Shown: piece after piece, positions 18,433 through 27,532 of the stretch
Layout of the letters: each line of letters starts with the position of its first letter
How positions within the stretch are numbered: the first letter of the stretch is position 1
Source: Croceivirga radicis
Lineage (GTDB): Bacteria; Bacteroidota; Bacteroidia; Flavobacteriales; Flavobacteriaceae
NCBI RefSeq assembly: GCF_002072105.2
Contig: NZ_MTBC01000007.1
Span: forward strand, 62,001-126,000
Length of the DNA: 64,000 bases
Reading direction: 5' to 3'
Notes under the pieces: generated by a model
What the model was told of the DNA's origin: nothing
What the model saw: the letters and a program-made list of their open reading frames with translations, nothing else
Database searches by the model: none
Made by a program: the position numbers and the translations under genes

Positions 18433-18728
18433 TGGCAAAAAGATACAACGAAGAACAAAAGATAAGCGATGTTCTAAAAGCATTTATTCAAGAAAATAAG
18501 CTAGAAAAAGGTATTAATAAGGTAGATGCTAAAGAAGCTTGGGTTAAGTTAATGGGCAATGGCGTAAACAATTACACCCAAAACGTAGAACTGCGCAACC
18601 AAGTACTCTATGTTTCCCTATCTTCTTCTGTTTTACGAGAAGAACTAAGCATGGGTAAGTCAAAAATTGTAAAAATGCTTAACGAAGAACTAGGCCAAGA
18701 GCTCATCAAAAAAATTGTTTTAAAATAA
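18432..18728 (+). CDS. DUF721 (DciA-like) protein
   Basis: A 98-residue basic protein with the DUF721 core: VKLMGNGVNNYTQNVELRNQ followed by LYVSLSSSVLREELSMGKSKIVKMLNEEL. DUF721 is the KH-like domain of DciA, the ancestral loader of the replicative helicase DnaB in bacteria that lack DnaC/DnaI. A replication-initiation role is therefore likely but is inferred from the family. It is short and consists almost only of the domain. Its ATG overlaps the lipoprotein stop (TAATG), and a bidirectional terminator follows at once. Confidence 0.8.
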   Translation: MAKRYNEEQKISDVLKAFIQENKLEKGINKVDAKEAWVKLMGNGVNNYTQNVELRNQVLYVSLSSSVLREELSMGKSKIVKMLNEELGQELIKKIVLK

Positions 18729-18729
18729 A

Positions 18730-18751
18730 AAGGCTGCCAATAGGCAGCCTT
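18730..18751. terminator. Bidirectional terminator between the DUF721 gene and ndk
   Basis: AAGGCTGCC (18730-18738), loop AATA, GGCAGCCTT (18743-18751): a perfect 9-bp stem with T-rich sequence to the right and A-rich sequence (T-rich on the minus strand) to the left. It lies between convergent genes and can serve both. Confidence 0.85.
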
Positions 18752-18774
18752 CTATATTTTAAGCGTAACGCTAA

Positions 18775-19194
18775 CTAGAATATCTCTCTACCAGAAAAGT
18801 GAAATGCGCTTTCAATTACTGCGTTTTCATCACTATCCGAACCGTGAACGGCATTCTCGCCAAGGCTAGTTGCATACAACTTTCTTATAGTACCTTCTGC
18901 GGCATCCGCAGGGTTGGTTGCACCAATTAATGCCCTAAAATCCTCTACAGCATTGTCTTTCTCCAAAACAGCAGCAACAATAGGTCCTCTTGTCATAAAA
19001 GATACTAGCTCACCAAAAAATGGTCTTTCGTTATGTACTGCGTAAAAAGCTTCGGCATCTCTCTTGCTCAAATGTGTAAACTTCATTGCCACAATCTTAA
19101 AGCCTGCAGCACTAATTTTGTCTAAAATAGCACCAATATGACCGTTTTCTACAGCATCTGGCTTAATCATGGTAAATGTTCTATTTCCTGTCAT
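18775..19194 (-). CDS. ndk: Nucleoside diphosphate kinase
   Basis: A 139-residue enzyme that balances NTP pools by transferring phosphate from ATP to NDPs. It has the [17 protein letters not shown]-terminus and the active-site motif [12 protein letters not shown] with the phospho-accepting His. The C-terminus ends FHFSGREIF. It is a single-gene unit facing a shared terminator, with a well-formed promoter upstream. Confidence 0.97.
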   Translation of the reverse strand: MTGNRTFTMIKPDAVENGHIGAILDKISAAGFKIVAMKFTHLSKRDAEAFYAVHNERPFFGELVSFMTRGPIVAAVLEKDNAVEDFRALIGATNPADAAEGTIRKLYATSLGENAVHGSDSDENAVIESAFHFSGREIF

Positions 19195-19213
19195 CTTAAT
19201 TAGAAATTTTGCG

Positions 19214-19244
19214 CAAAAGTACGTCTTTTCCTTAAAGTCGCAAT
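19214..19244 (-). promoter_or_regulatory. Promoter for ndk (-7 and -33 elements)
   Basis: On the minus strand TACTTTTG (19221-19214) matches TAnnTTTG exactly, and ATTG (19244-19241, 3 of 4 for TTTG) lies 19 bases upstream, the normal Bacteroidota spacing. The -7 ends 19 bases before the ATG. Confidence 0.6.
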
Positions 19245-19318
19245 TTTTCCTATTTTAATAAATTCTTATGTTGCTACCTTGCACAGTATTAAACCAATAA
19301 GCTCCTTGTAATATTATG

Positions 19319-19326
19319 TATATTTG
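19319..19326 (+). promoter_or_regulatory. Candidate -7 element for nrnA, very close to the start codon
   Basis: TATATTTG is an exact TAnnTTTG match that ends five bases before ATG 19332. Transcription would begin at or next to the start codon, giving a leaderless mRNA. No clear -33 box is visible. Confidence 0.4.
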
Positions 19327-19331
19327 ACCGC

Positions 19332-20348
19332 ATGAAACAACCGGATGTAGACCGATTAAAAGAACTGCTAAATACTGCAGATAAAATTGTAATAATTCCG
19401 CATAAAAACCCAGATGGGGACGCTATTGGCTCAACCTTGGGTTTATACTATTTTTTAAGCCTAATAGGAAAGGAATCCAAGGTTATGGTACCTAACGACT
19501 TTCCAAAGTTTTTAAAATGGATACCTGGTGCAAAGGATATTCTCATCTACGAATACCAAACGGATTATTGCAAAAATTTAATAGCAGCCGCAGATGTGAT
19601 TTTTACATTGGATTTTAACGATTTCTCCAGAACTGGAGAGGTATGTAAAGACCTGGAAAATACCAAGGCCAAATTTGTGATGATAGACCATCACCAACAA
19701 CCTTCTGATTATGCAGAGATTACCTATTCTGATACGAGCATGAGCAGCACCTGCGAAATGGTATACACATTGGTAGATGCCTTTGGGTTAGCAGAAAAAA
19801 TAACCCCAGAAATGGCAACCTGTCTTTATACGGGCATTTTAACAGATACTGGGTCTTTTAAGTACCGTTCTACAACGAGCAAAACCCATAGGGCTATCGC
19901 CCAATTAATAGACCAAGGTGCTCAAGGCACGTTAATTAGCCAGCAAATATATGATAACAACTCTCCTAGTCGCCTAAAGTTATTAGGTATTGCCCTAAAT
20001 AACCTCGTAATAATGCCAGAATACCGTACGGCCTTTATTACCATGAGCCAGGCAGAATTAGACACTCATAATTATGCCAAAGGAGATACCGAGGGTTTCG
20101 TAAATTACGGGCTTACCCTAGAAGGTATTATTTTTGCGGTTATTTTTATTGAAAATAAGGAAGAGGGCATCATTAAGATATCGTTTAGGTCCGTTGGAGA
20201 TTTTTCGGTAAACAAATTTGCCAGAAACCATTTTAATGGTGGCGGGCACGATAATGCCGCTGGAGGCAGAAGTGAGCTTTCCTTAGAACAAACTGTAGAA
20301 AAATTCAAAGCTTTGTTACCAGAGTACAAAACCGATTTGCTAGCATGA
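19332..20348 (+). CDS. nrnA: Bifunctional oligoribonuclease/PAP phosphatase NrnA-type (DHH family)
   Basis: A 338-residue phosphoesterase with DHH motifs HKNPDGDAIGS, DFNDFSRTG and MIDHHQQP, and the DHHA1 motif NGGGHDNAAGG near the C-terminus. NrnA degrades very short RNAs and dephosphorylates 3'-phosphoadenosine-5'-phosphate. The same family includes c-di-AMP/pApA phosphodiesterases, which cannot be excluded. Its stop overlaps the gldI start (ATGA), an arrangement I know from gliding flavobacteria. Confidence 0.9.
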   Translation: MKQPDVDRLKELLNTADKIVIIPHKNPDGDAIGSTLGLYYFLSLIGKESKVMVPNDFPKFLKWIPGAKDILIYEYQTDYCKNLIAAADVIFTLDFNDFSRTGEVCKDLENTKAKFVMIDHHQQPSDYAEITYSDTSMSSTCEMVYTLVDAFGLAEKITPEMATCLYTGILTDTGSFKYRSTTSKTHRAIAQLIDQGAQGTLISQQIYDNNSPSRLKLLGIALNNLVIMPEYRTAFITMSQAELDTHNYAKGDTEGFVNYGLTLEGIIFAVIFIENKEEGIIKISFRSVGDFSVNKFARNHFNGGGHDNAAGGRSELSLEQTVEKFKALLPEYKTDLLA

Positions 20349-20905
20349 AGCGTAACGTATTAATAATTTGCCTAGGTTTTTTAATTTTTGCCTGTAAACA
20401 GCCAGAACCTAGAAAACCGGTGCAGCAAAAAACAAGTAGCTTTATTGATGAAAGTGTGGAACGTAGCAAAAAATTGCTAGATGCAGAGATTGCGGCAATA
20501 CAAGCCGTAATTCAGAAAGATACACTTAACAATTACCAAAGTAGTGACACCGGCTTTTGGTACTTTTATGAAGAACAAAAAGACACTACCGCTTATAGCC
20601 CAAAAACTAACGATGTAGTAATGTTAACATACAACGTTATGAATTTGAAGGGAGACACCATCTACAAGAGAAAAGATATTGGACTAGTGCAACATGCTGT
20701 AGATAAATCACAACTTTTTCCTGGTTTAAGAAATGCGGTAAAACTTTTAAAAGAAGGCGAGCAGGCAACCTTTATTTTTCCTTCTAGCCTGGCCTACGGC
20801 TATAAGGGGGATAACGATAAAATTTTACCTAGAACCCCTATTAAAACAAGTTTAACCCTAGTAGAAATAAAAAAAGACACCACTAATTTAAATAGACTTA
20901 AATGA
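20345..20905 (+). CDS. gldI: Gliding motility lipoprotein GldI (FKBP-like peptidyl-prolyl isomerase)
   Basis: A 186-residue lipoprotein with lipobox LIFAC (Cys17) and an FKBP fold (about residues 75-180, including VDKSQLFPGLRNAVKLLKEG and SSLAYGYKGDN). GldI is needed for gliding in Flavobacterium johnsoniae, probably as a folding factor for envelope or type IX secretion components. The ATGA overlap with nrnA and the following overlap with the next isomerase gene show a three-gene operon. Its presence suggests gliding or at least T9SS-type secretion in this organism. Confidence 0.88.
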   Translation: MKRNVLIICLGFLIFACKQPEPRKPVQQKTSSFIDESVERSKKLLDAEIAAIQAVIQKDTLNNYQSSDTGFWYFYEEQKDTTAYSPKTNDVVMLTYNVMNLKGDTIYKRKDIGLVQHAVDKSQLFPGLRNAVKLLKEGEQATFIFPSSLAYGYKGDNDKILPRTPIKTSLTLVEIKKDTTNLNRLK

Positions 20906-22008
20906 AAAAATTAATAATTGGAGCGGCTGCTCTCTTATTTGCCTTTACTGGTTGTAAATCTGGAAAATACGCAGACCTTGGGGATGGCATTTACGCAGAT
21001 ATTCAAACTACCAAAGGAGATATTGTAGTTAAGTTACACAAAGACGCTACACCGGTAACCGTGGCAAATTTTGTTTCTTTAGCTGAAGGCAACAACCCTT
21101 TTGTATCTGAAGAGTTTAAGGATAAAAAATATTACGATGGCTTGGGCTTTCATAGAATTATCAAGGATTTTATGATTCAGGGAGGTGATCCTACTGGCAC
21201 TGGATCGGGCAACCCTGGGTATAAATTCAAGGATGAAATTGTAGATACGTTACAACATGACAAAAAAGGATTACTGTCCATGGCCAATTCTGGCCCTAAG
21301 ACCAATGGAAGTCAGTTTTTTATTACCCACAAGGCTACCCCTTGGTTAAATGGCAAACACACGGTTTTTGGCGAAGTAGTTGTTGGTTTAGAAGTTGTAG
21401 ATTCTATTGCAACGGTAAAAACAGGACCTGGGGACAAACCAGAAGTACCGGTTGTTATGAATAAGGTAGAAATTATACGCAATGGCAAAGAGGCTAAAAA
21501 ATTTGATGCCAATCAAATAATGGCAGATTACTTTAAAGAAGAAGAGGAAGCTATTGCCGCCATGCAAAAAATGAAGGAAGATTTTGCTTTTGAAATTGCA
21601 GAACAACTAGAAAAAGCGGAAGAAACCAGTAGCGGACTAAAATACCTAGTGCTTAACAAAGGAAATGGTGAAAAACCTGTAACCAGTACCAAGGTATTGG
21701 TAAACTATGCCGGTTATTTATCAGATGGTACTTTATTTGACAGCAATATTTTAGACGTAGCTGCAAAATATAACATGGTAAATGCAGGCCGCAGAGACCA
21801 AGGTGGCTACGCTCCTATTCCTATGACCTACGGACCAGAGGCGCAGTTGATAGCTGGCTTTAAAGAAGGGTTACAAATGATGAATGTAGGTGATAAATAT
21901 CGTTTCTTTATTCCTCCACATCTTGGGTATGGAGAAAATAATTACGGACCAATACCAGGTGGATCTACCTTGGTGTTTGATTTAGAAATTACGGGATTAC
22001 CACAATAA
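20902..22008 (+). CDS. Cyclophilin-FKBP fusion lipoprotein (dual peptidyl-prolyl isomerase)
   Basis: A 368-residue lipoprotein (lipobox FTGC, Cys18). Residues about 35-195 form a cyclophilin domain with FHRIIKDFMIQGGDP, GLLSMANSGPKTNGSQFFIT and LNGKHTVFGEV; a helical linker of about 40 residues leads to an FKBP domain at about 245-368, with VLVNYAGYLSDGTLFDSN and GYGENNYGPIPGGSTLVF. Two unrelated isomerase folds in one chain suggest an envelope folding catalyst. It overlaps gldI by four bases and ends before a strong terminator. Confidence 0.92.
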   Translation: MKKLIIGAAALLFAFTGCKSGKYADLGDGIYADIQTTKGDIVVKLHKDATPVTVANFVSLAEGNNPFVSEEFKDKKYYDGLGFHRIIKDFMIQGGDPTGTGSGNPGYKFKDEIVDTLQHDKKGLLSMANSGPKTNGSQFFITHKATPWLNGKHTVFGEVVVGLEVVDSIATVKTGPGDKPEVPVVMNKVEIIRNGKEAKKFDANQIMADYFKEEEEAIAAMQKMKEDFAFEIAEQLEKAEETSSGLKYLVLNKGNGEKPVTSTKVLVNYAGYLSDGTLFDSNILDVAAKYNMVNAGRRDQGGYAPIPMTYGPEAQLIAGFKEGLQMMNVGDKYRFFIPPHLGYGENNYGPIPGGSTLVFDLEITGLPQ

Positions 22009-22027
22009 AATATCAAAACAATACCTT

Positions 22028-22062
22028 AAACTCCGATGATCGCTCATCGGAGTTTTTTATTT
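22028..22062 (+). terminator. Rho-independent terminator after the gldI operon
   Basis: AAACTCCGATGA (22028-22039), loop TCGC, TCATCGGAGTTT (22044-22055): a 12-bp perfect stem followed by TTTATTTTA. Confidence 0.92.
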
Positions 22063-22069
22063 TAGGGTC

Positions 22070-23137
22070 GTGAATAAAACGGTACGTTTAACATTAGCTG
22101 TTTCCATTATACCTCAATTTTTTCTGGTAAGGTTAATGGCGTTAAACCCAAATTGGGTAGAAAAATACTATTCAGAAGGTATATATCCATACATAGGTAG
22201 TTTTCAACGTTTCCTTTTTGGTTGGTTACCCTTTTCCGCGGGCGATGTTTTTTATACCCTCATCGGGTTTGCAATCCTAAGATATCTGTATTTAAAAGGA
22301 AAAAATATATGGCGTAAACCCATGGTTTTCTTTACAGAATTGGGCATCTCACTTTCCATGGTCTATTTTCTTTTTCACTTCTTATGGGGCCTTAATTATT
22401 ACCGCTTACCCATACATGAAAAATTAGGCATTGAAAAAGAGTACAATTTAGAAGACCTTGTTAACATCAACACCTTGTTAATAGAGCGCTCCAACTCCTT
22501 GCAGTTAAGCTTGGTAAAAGATAGCCTACAACCAGTACACATTCCGTACAGTACAAAAGAAATGTTTGCTAAAACCATAGAAGGATATAAGAAGATAACC
22601 AAGACCAATCCATTTTTCAAGTACAATAACCCATCCCTAAAAACTTCGTTATATAGCTTAGGACTAACCTATATGGGGTACGGTGGTTATTTAAACCCGT
22701 TTACTAATGAAGCCCAAGTAAATGCTAAATTACCAGCAATACGCCAACCCACGGTAAGTGCACATGAAATAGGTCATCAACTAGGTTATTCATCAGAATC
22801 TGCCACCAATTTTATAGGCTTTTTGGTAAGCCTACAACATAACGACCCCTATTTTAGATATGCCGCCAACACACATGCACTTGCCTATTGTTTGTCTGAT
22901 CTAAAACAAAAAGACCAACAGGCCTTTGAAAAGGTGTGGGATCAATTAAATCCAGGCATAAAGGCCAATTACCAAGAGCTTTCAGATTTTTGGACCTCCT
23001 ATGAAAATGTTACAGAACCTGTTTTTAAAGCGTTATTCAATAGTTATTTAAAAGCAAATAAACAGGCAGATGGCATCTATAGTTATAATAAAGTGGTAGG
23101 CTTATTGATAAATTATCAGAAAGTTCATGGAATTTAA
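22070..23137 (+). CDS. DUF3810 domain-containing membrane protein
   Basis: A 355-residue protein starting at GTG 22070, eight bases beyond the terminator tail. Three membrane segments lie in the first 110 residues. The large outer domain holds AHEIGHQLGYSSESATNFIG, a zinc-peptidase-like HExxH motif with a downstream Glu candidate. This hints at a metallopeptidase, but the family is only known as DUF3810 and I know no activity for it. The following 69 bases contain no clear promoter. Confidence 0.85.
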   Translation: MNKTVRLTLAVSIIPQFFLVRLMALNPNWVEKYYSEGIYPYIGSFQRFLFGWLPFSAGDVFYTLIGFAILRYLYLKGKNIWRKPMVFFTELGISLSMVYFLFHFLWGLNYYRLPIHEKLGIEKEYNLEDLVNINTLLIERSNSLQLSLVKDSLQPVHIPYSTKEMFAKTIEGYKKITKTNPFFKYNNPSLKTSLYSLGLTYMGYGGYLNPFTNEAQVNAKLPAIRQPTVSAHEIGHQLGYSSESATNFIGFLVSLQHNDPYFRYAANTHALAYCLSDLKQKDQQAFEKVWDQLNPGIKANYQELSDFWTSYENVTEPVFKALFNSYLKANKQADGIYSYNKVVGLLINYQKVHGI

Positions 23138-23206
23138 CCCAGTTGTTGCAGAATATATTCCAGTCAATTACCTTTAAAGGGACTAATTCAAAAATAATTT
23201 CCACTA

Positions 23207-26146
23207 ATGAAAATGAGACTCGTAGCATTAGCTTTATGCTGGTGCAGTGCTTCTTTATTTGCCCAAGATTACTTTCCAAGTAATGACGGGGTAAAATCAA
23301 AGAACAACAACTACAGAGCGTTTACCAACGCAAAAATTTATGTTACACCAGACCAAATTATTACTAACGGAACGTTACTTATTCAAAATGGAAAAGTAGT
23401 TTCTGTTGGTAAAAATGTAAGCTTACCACAAAACACCATTGTAGAAGATTTAAATGGCAAAAGCATTTATCCGTCTTTTATCGATGTTTTTTCAGACTTT
23501 GGTATCGAAAAACCCAAAAGAGCATCTGGCAGTGGTAGAGCTTCACAATATGGACCTTCTAGAGAAGGTTTTTATTGGAACGACCATATTATGCCAGAAA
23601 CCGATGCTATTGCTAAGTTCAAATTTGATGATAAAAAAGCTAAAGAATTAAGAGAGGTTGGTTTTGGGGTTGTAAATGCCCATGTTAATGATGGCATAGC
23701 TAGGGGAACAGGTGTTTTGGTAGCCCTAAATTCTGATGGTAACGATGCGGACCGTATCTTGGAAGACGAATCGGCGCAATTTTTCTCTTTTGAAAAAAGT
23801 GTAACTTCAAGACAGTCCTACCCTACCAGTCTAATGGGCGCAACAGCTTTAATGAGACAGTTGTACCATGATGCAGATTGGTATGCCAAAGGCAATGTAG
23901 CAACTAAAGACCGTTCTATAGAAGCTTTATTGGCCAATAAAAATATGCCACAAATATTTGCTGCCGGGGATAATGGCAACATTATGCGAGCGGATAAAGT
24001 TGGTGATCAATTTGGTATTCAATACAGTATTTTAGGTGGTGGAGATGAATATCAATTCATTGATCAAGTAAAACAAACCAACGCCAAACTTATTATACCT
24101 GTGAACTTTCCAGATGCCTATGATGTCTCTAATCCGTTTGCGGCTAAGTACGTAAACCTGTCAGATATGCGCCATTGGAACCTTGCTCCTAGTAACCCAA
24201 GTGTACTGGCTAAAAACGGTGTTGATTTTACCTTTACCTTGCACGATTTAAAATCGTCCAAAAAATTTATGGAAAACATTATAAAAGCCATAAACTACGG
24301 ATTGGACAAAACAGTTGCATTAAAAGCGTTAACCACAGTTCCAGCCATGGTTCTTGGGCAATCCAACTCAATTGGAACTTTAGAAAAAGGTAAGCAAGCT
24401 AACTTTTTGATAACATCTGGAGATATTTTTGAAAGCAATACTACGTTGTTCGAAAATTGGGTACAGGGTAAGAAAAATGTTATTAATACCATGGACCAAA
24501 AAGATATACGTGGCGACTATGACTTAGTAGTAGATGGCAAAACCTATAAAATGTCAATTACGGGAGCGCTAAGTAAACCTAAATTGAAAGTTAAAAAAGA
24601 CTCTACCACATTAAAATCCAAACTAGACTATAACGCAGATTGGATTAGTTTCTCGTTTACAGAAGATGATAATGTTCTTCGTTTTACGGGCTTAGTTTCA
24701 CCAAACACTACTGTTTTAACCGGTAATTCAATTTTACCAAAAGGCAAAGAAGTAGTGTACACGGCTAACCAAACTAAAACTTTTCAAGAAAAAGAAGAAG
24801 AGAACAAAACTGCGGACAAACCAGAATTAGTAGCTGTAACCTACCCAAATATTGGATTAGGAAACACAAGTTTACCCAAACAAGAAACCCTCCTCTTTAA
24901 AAACGCCACGGTTTGGACCGGGATGGAGAAATTGGAAAATACGGATGTATTGGTTAAAAATGGTAAGATTGCCAAAATTGGAACCAATTTAAATGCTTCT
25001 GGTGCCAAAACTATTGATGCAACCGGTAAACACCTAACCGCAGGTGTTGTAGATGAGCATTCGCATATTGCCGGACTTTCTATTAACGAAGCAGGCCATA
25101 ATTCTAGTGCAGAAGTTAAAATGGCAGACGTGGTAGACCCAAAAGACGTGAATATTTACAGAAATTTAGCTGGCGGTGTAACCACTATACAGTTATTGCA
25201 TGGTTCTGCCAACCCAATTGGGGGTAGATCGGCAATCTTACGTTTAAAGTGGGGAGAAAGCGCAGATAACCTTTTGTTTCCAGACATGCCAAAATTCATC
25301 AAATTTGCCTTGGGAGAGAATGTAAAACAAAGTAATTGGCAAAGTTTCTCCAGATTTCCACAAACCAGAATGGGTGTGGAACAAGTGTTCATGAATTACT
25401 TTCAGCGTGCCAAAGAATACGACGAACTTAAAAAAAGTGGTGCCCCTTACCGTGTAGACGAAGAAATGGAAGTATTAGCAGAAATCCTCAATGGAGAACG
25501 TTTCATTAGCTGCCATTCCTACGTACAGAGCGAAATAAACATGCTTATGAAGGTTGCCGAAAAATTTGGTTTTAGGGTTAACACCTTTACCCACATTTTA
25601 GAGGGTTATAAAGTAGCCGATAAAATGGCAGAGCATGGTGTAGGAGGCTCTACATTTAGCGATTGGTGGGCGTATAAGTACGAAGTAAAAGACGCAATAC
25701 CCTACAATGCCGCTATCATGGCTAGCCAAGGAGTTACTGTTGCCATAAATAGTGATGATGCGGAAATGTCTAGAAGATTAAACCAAGAAGCGGGCAAAAC
25801 CATGAAGTACGGTGGTATGTCAGAAATTGAAGCTTGGAAAACCGTTACCTTAAATCCAGCTAAATTATTGCACATAGACCATAAGGTGGGAAGTATAGAA
25901 GTAGGTAAGGATGCGGATTTGGTTTTATGGAGTGATTATCCAATGTCTGTTTATGCAAAAGCAGAAAAGACAATTATAGAAGGTGCCGTTTATTTTGATT
26001 TAGAAGAAGACCTTAAAAAGCGAGATGCCATAACTGCAGAAAGAGCAAAGCTTATTAATATGATGTTGCAGGATAAAGCAACTGGCGGTAAAACGCAAGC
26101 TCCTGTTCAGCGCAAAAAACCATTGTTTGAATGTGAAACCTTATAA
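23207..26146 (+). CDS. Large two-module amidohydrolase-like secreted protein
   Basis: A 979-residue protein with a signal peptide (cut near ASLFAQ). The N-terminal module (about 35-430) has the amidohydrolase fold outline but no HxH: where it should be the chain reads IDVFSDF (93-98). The C-terminal module (about 560-960) keeps HSH (618-620), CHSY and FTHILEG histidines and INSDDAEM with the catalytic Asp. Imidazolonepropionase/dihydroorotase-like hydrolases are the nearest group; the substrate is unknown. Its end lies 10 bases before a second amidohydrolase-like gene. Confidence 0.87.
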   Translation: MKMRLVALALCWCSASLFAQDYFPSNDGVKSKNNNYRAFTNAKIYVTPDQIITNGTLLIQNGKVVSVGKNVSLPQNTIVEDLNGKSIYPSFIDVFSDFGIEKPKRASGSGRASQYGPSREGFYWNDHIMPETDAIAKFKFDDKKAKELREVGFGVVNAHVNDGIARGTGVLVALNSDGNDADRILEDESAQFFSFEKSVTSRQSYPTSLMGATALMRQLYHDADWYAKGNVATKDRSIEALLANKNMPQIFAAGDNGNIMRADKVGDQFGIQYSILGGGDEYQFIDQVKQTNAKLIIPVNFPDAYDVSNPFAAKYVNLSDMRHWNLAPSNPSVLAKNGVDFTFTLHDLKSSKKFMENIIKAINYGLDKTVALKALTTVPAMVLGQSNSIGTLEKGKQANFLITSGDIFESNTTLFENWVQGKKNVINTMDQKDIRGDYDLVVDGKTYKMSITGALSKPKLKVKKDSTTLKSKLDYNADWISFSFTEDDNVLRFTGLVSPNTTVLTGNSILPKGKEVVYTANQTKTFQEKEEENKTADKPELVAVTYPNIGLGNTSLPKQETLLFKNATVWTGMEKLENTDVLVKNGKIAKIGTNLNASGAKTIDATGKHLTAGVVDEHSHIAGLSINEAGHNSSAEVKMADVVDPKDVNIYRNLAGGVTTIQLLHGSANPIGGRSAILRLKWGESADNLLFPDMPKFIKFALGENVKQSNWQSFSRFPQTRMGVEQVFMNYFQRAKEYDELKKSGAPYRVDEEMEVLAEILNGERFISCHSYVQSEINMLMKVAEKFGFRVNTFTHILEGYKVADKMAEHGVGGSTFSDWWAYKYEVKDAIPYNAAIMASQGVTVAINSDDAEMSRRLNQEAGKTMKYGGMSEIEAWKTVTLNPAKLLHIDHKVGSIEVGKDADLVLWSDYPMSVYAKAEKTIIEGAVYFDLEEDLKKRDAITAERAKLINMMLQDKATGGKTQAPVQRKKPLFECETL

Positions 26147-26156
26147 TCGCTACACC

Positions 26157-27452
26157 ATGAAAAATATAATAGTTACATTAAGTTTATTGGTTGGGATTAC
26201 AAGTTGGGCCCAACAGACACCCGCAGCTGCACAAACTTCACCCATTAGTATTGAGGGTGCAACGGCACATTTGGGTAATGGAGAAGTAATAGAAAATGCC
26301 CTAATCATGTTCCAAGATGGCAAACTTACTTACGTAGGTAGCGCCAATGCCAAAATTGCACGAGCAGGTACTGTTATCAAAGCAGATGGCAAACATGTTT
26401 ACCCAGGTATCATAGCACCCGCCAAGTCTTTAGGTTTGGTAGAGATAGATGCCGTAAGACCTACTAGAGATATGGACGAGATTGGCGAGATGATTCCACA
26501 CGTAAGAAGCATTATTGCTTACAATGCTGAATCTCAGGTAGTAGAATCCATGAGGCCCAATGGTGTATTGGTGGGGCAAATAGCACCGCAAGGTGGCACC
26601 ATTTCAGGAACCTCATCTATTGTTCAATTTGATGCTTGGAATTGGGAAGATGCCGCTATTAAAACAGATGATGGTATTCACCTGCATTGGCCAAGCACTT
26701 ACCGAAGGGGTCGCTGGTGGTTGGGAGAGCCAAGAGGATATGCTCCAGATAAAGAGTACGAAAATAATGTTACAACCATTAAAGAATTTTTAGCCAATTC
26801 CAAAGCATACGGAAAGACTTCAAATGCGGAAGAAAACCCGGCCTTTGCTGCCATGAAAGGCGTTTTTGATGGCAACAAAAAGGTTTATGTCTATGCCCAT
26901 GGCGAAAAAGAAATTGCAGATGCTGTAAATAACCTTAAAAATAGTGGTGTTGCAGAAGTAATTTTAGTTGGTGGTTATTACGCTCCAAAGGTAGCCAGTC
27001 TATTGAAAAAACATAGCATCCCCGTGCTGGTTAGACACACCCATAATTTACCGCTTACCGAAGATGATGATTATGATTATCCGTACAAATTGCCAAAATT
27101 ACTGGTAGATGCAGGGTTAACCGTAGGTATGCAAAATGAAGATGCTAGCAACTTTCAAACCAGAAACCTTCCCTTTTATGCCGGGCAATTAGTTGGTCAA
27201 GGAATGGACAAAGAAGTAGCATTACAACTTATTACCGGTAATAATGCCAAAATATTGGGTATAGATAAGAATTACGGTACCCTGGAAGTTGGCAAAAGTG
27301 CCACCCTATTTATTTCGGAAGGTGATGCCTTAGATATGCAAGGTAATAGCCTAACCAAAGCTTTTATAGATGGTAGGGATATCTCTTTAGAAACCCATCA
27401 AACCAAATTATGGAAACGTTACATGGGCAAATACGAAGCGCAAGGTAAGTAA
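26157..27452 (+). CDS. Amidohydrolase-like secreted protein lacking the metal-binding HxH
   Basis: A 431-residue protein with signal peptide (SLLVGITSWAQ). It has the beta-sandwich amidohydrolase entry (ATAHLGNGEVIENALIMFQDG) and the closing NAKILGIDKNYGTLEVGKSATLF strand seen in the family, but the position of the HxH motif reads APAKSLG, and a catalytic Asp is not evident. It resembles the N-terminal module of the preceding protein. A non-catalytic partner is the simplest reading. Start set at 26157 because the signal peptide begins there; an in-frame ATG 30 bases upstream overlaps the previous gene. Confidence 0.83.
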   Translation: MKNIIVTLSLLVGITSWAQQTPAAAQTSPISIEGATAHLGNGEVIENALIMFQDGKLTYVGSANAKIARAGTVIKADGKHVYPGIIAPAKSLGLVEIDAVRPTRDMDEIGEMIPHVRSIIAYNAESQVVESMRPNGVLVGQIAPQGGTISGTSSIVQFDAWNWEDAAIKTDDGIHLHWPSTYRRGRWWLGEPRGYAPDKEYENNVTTIKEFLANSKAYGKTSNAEENPAFAAMKGVFDGNKKVYVYAHGEKEIADAVNNLKNSGVAEVILVGGYYAPKVASLLKKHSIPVLVRHTHNLPLTEDDDYDYPYKLPKLLVDAGLTVGMQNEDASNFQTRNLPFYAGQLVGQGMDKEVALQLITGNNAKILGIDKNYGTLEVGKSATLFISEGDALDMQGNSLTKAFIDGRDISLETHQTKLWKRYMGKYEAQGK

Positions 27453-27477
27453 CTAATAATAATTTAATTTTAACATG

Positions 27478-27514
27478 CCGATATATTTTCAAATGAAAGT
27501 ATATCGGTTTTTTT
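27478..27514 (+). terminator. Rho-independent terminator after the amidohydrolase pair
   Basis: CCGATATATTTTC (27478-27490), loop AAAT, GAAAGTATATCGG (27495-27507): a 13-bp stem with one G-T pair, followed by seven T. Confidence 0.9.
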
Positions 27515-27532
27515 GTAATAAGATCTTTTAAG

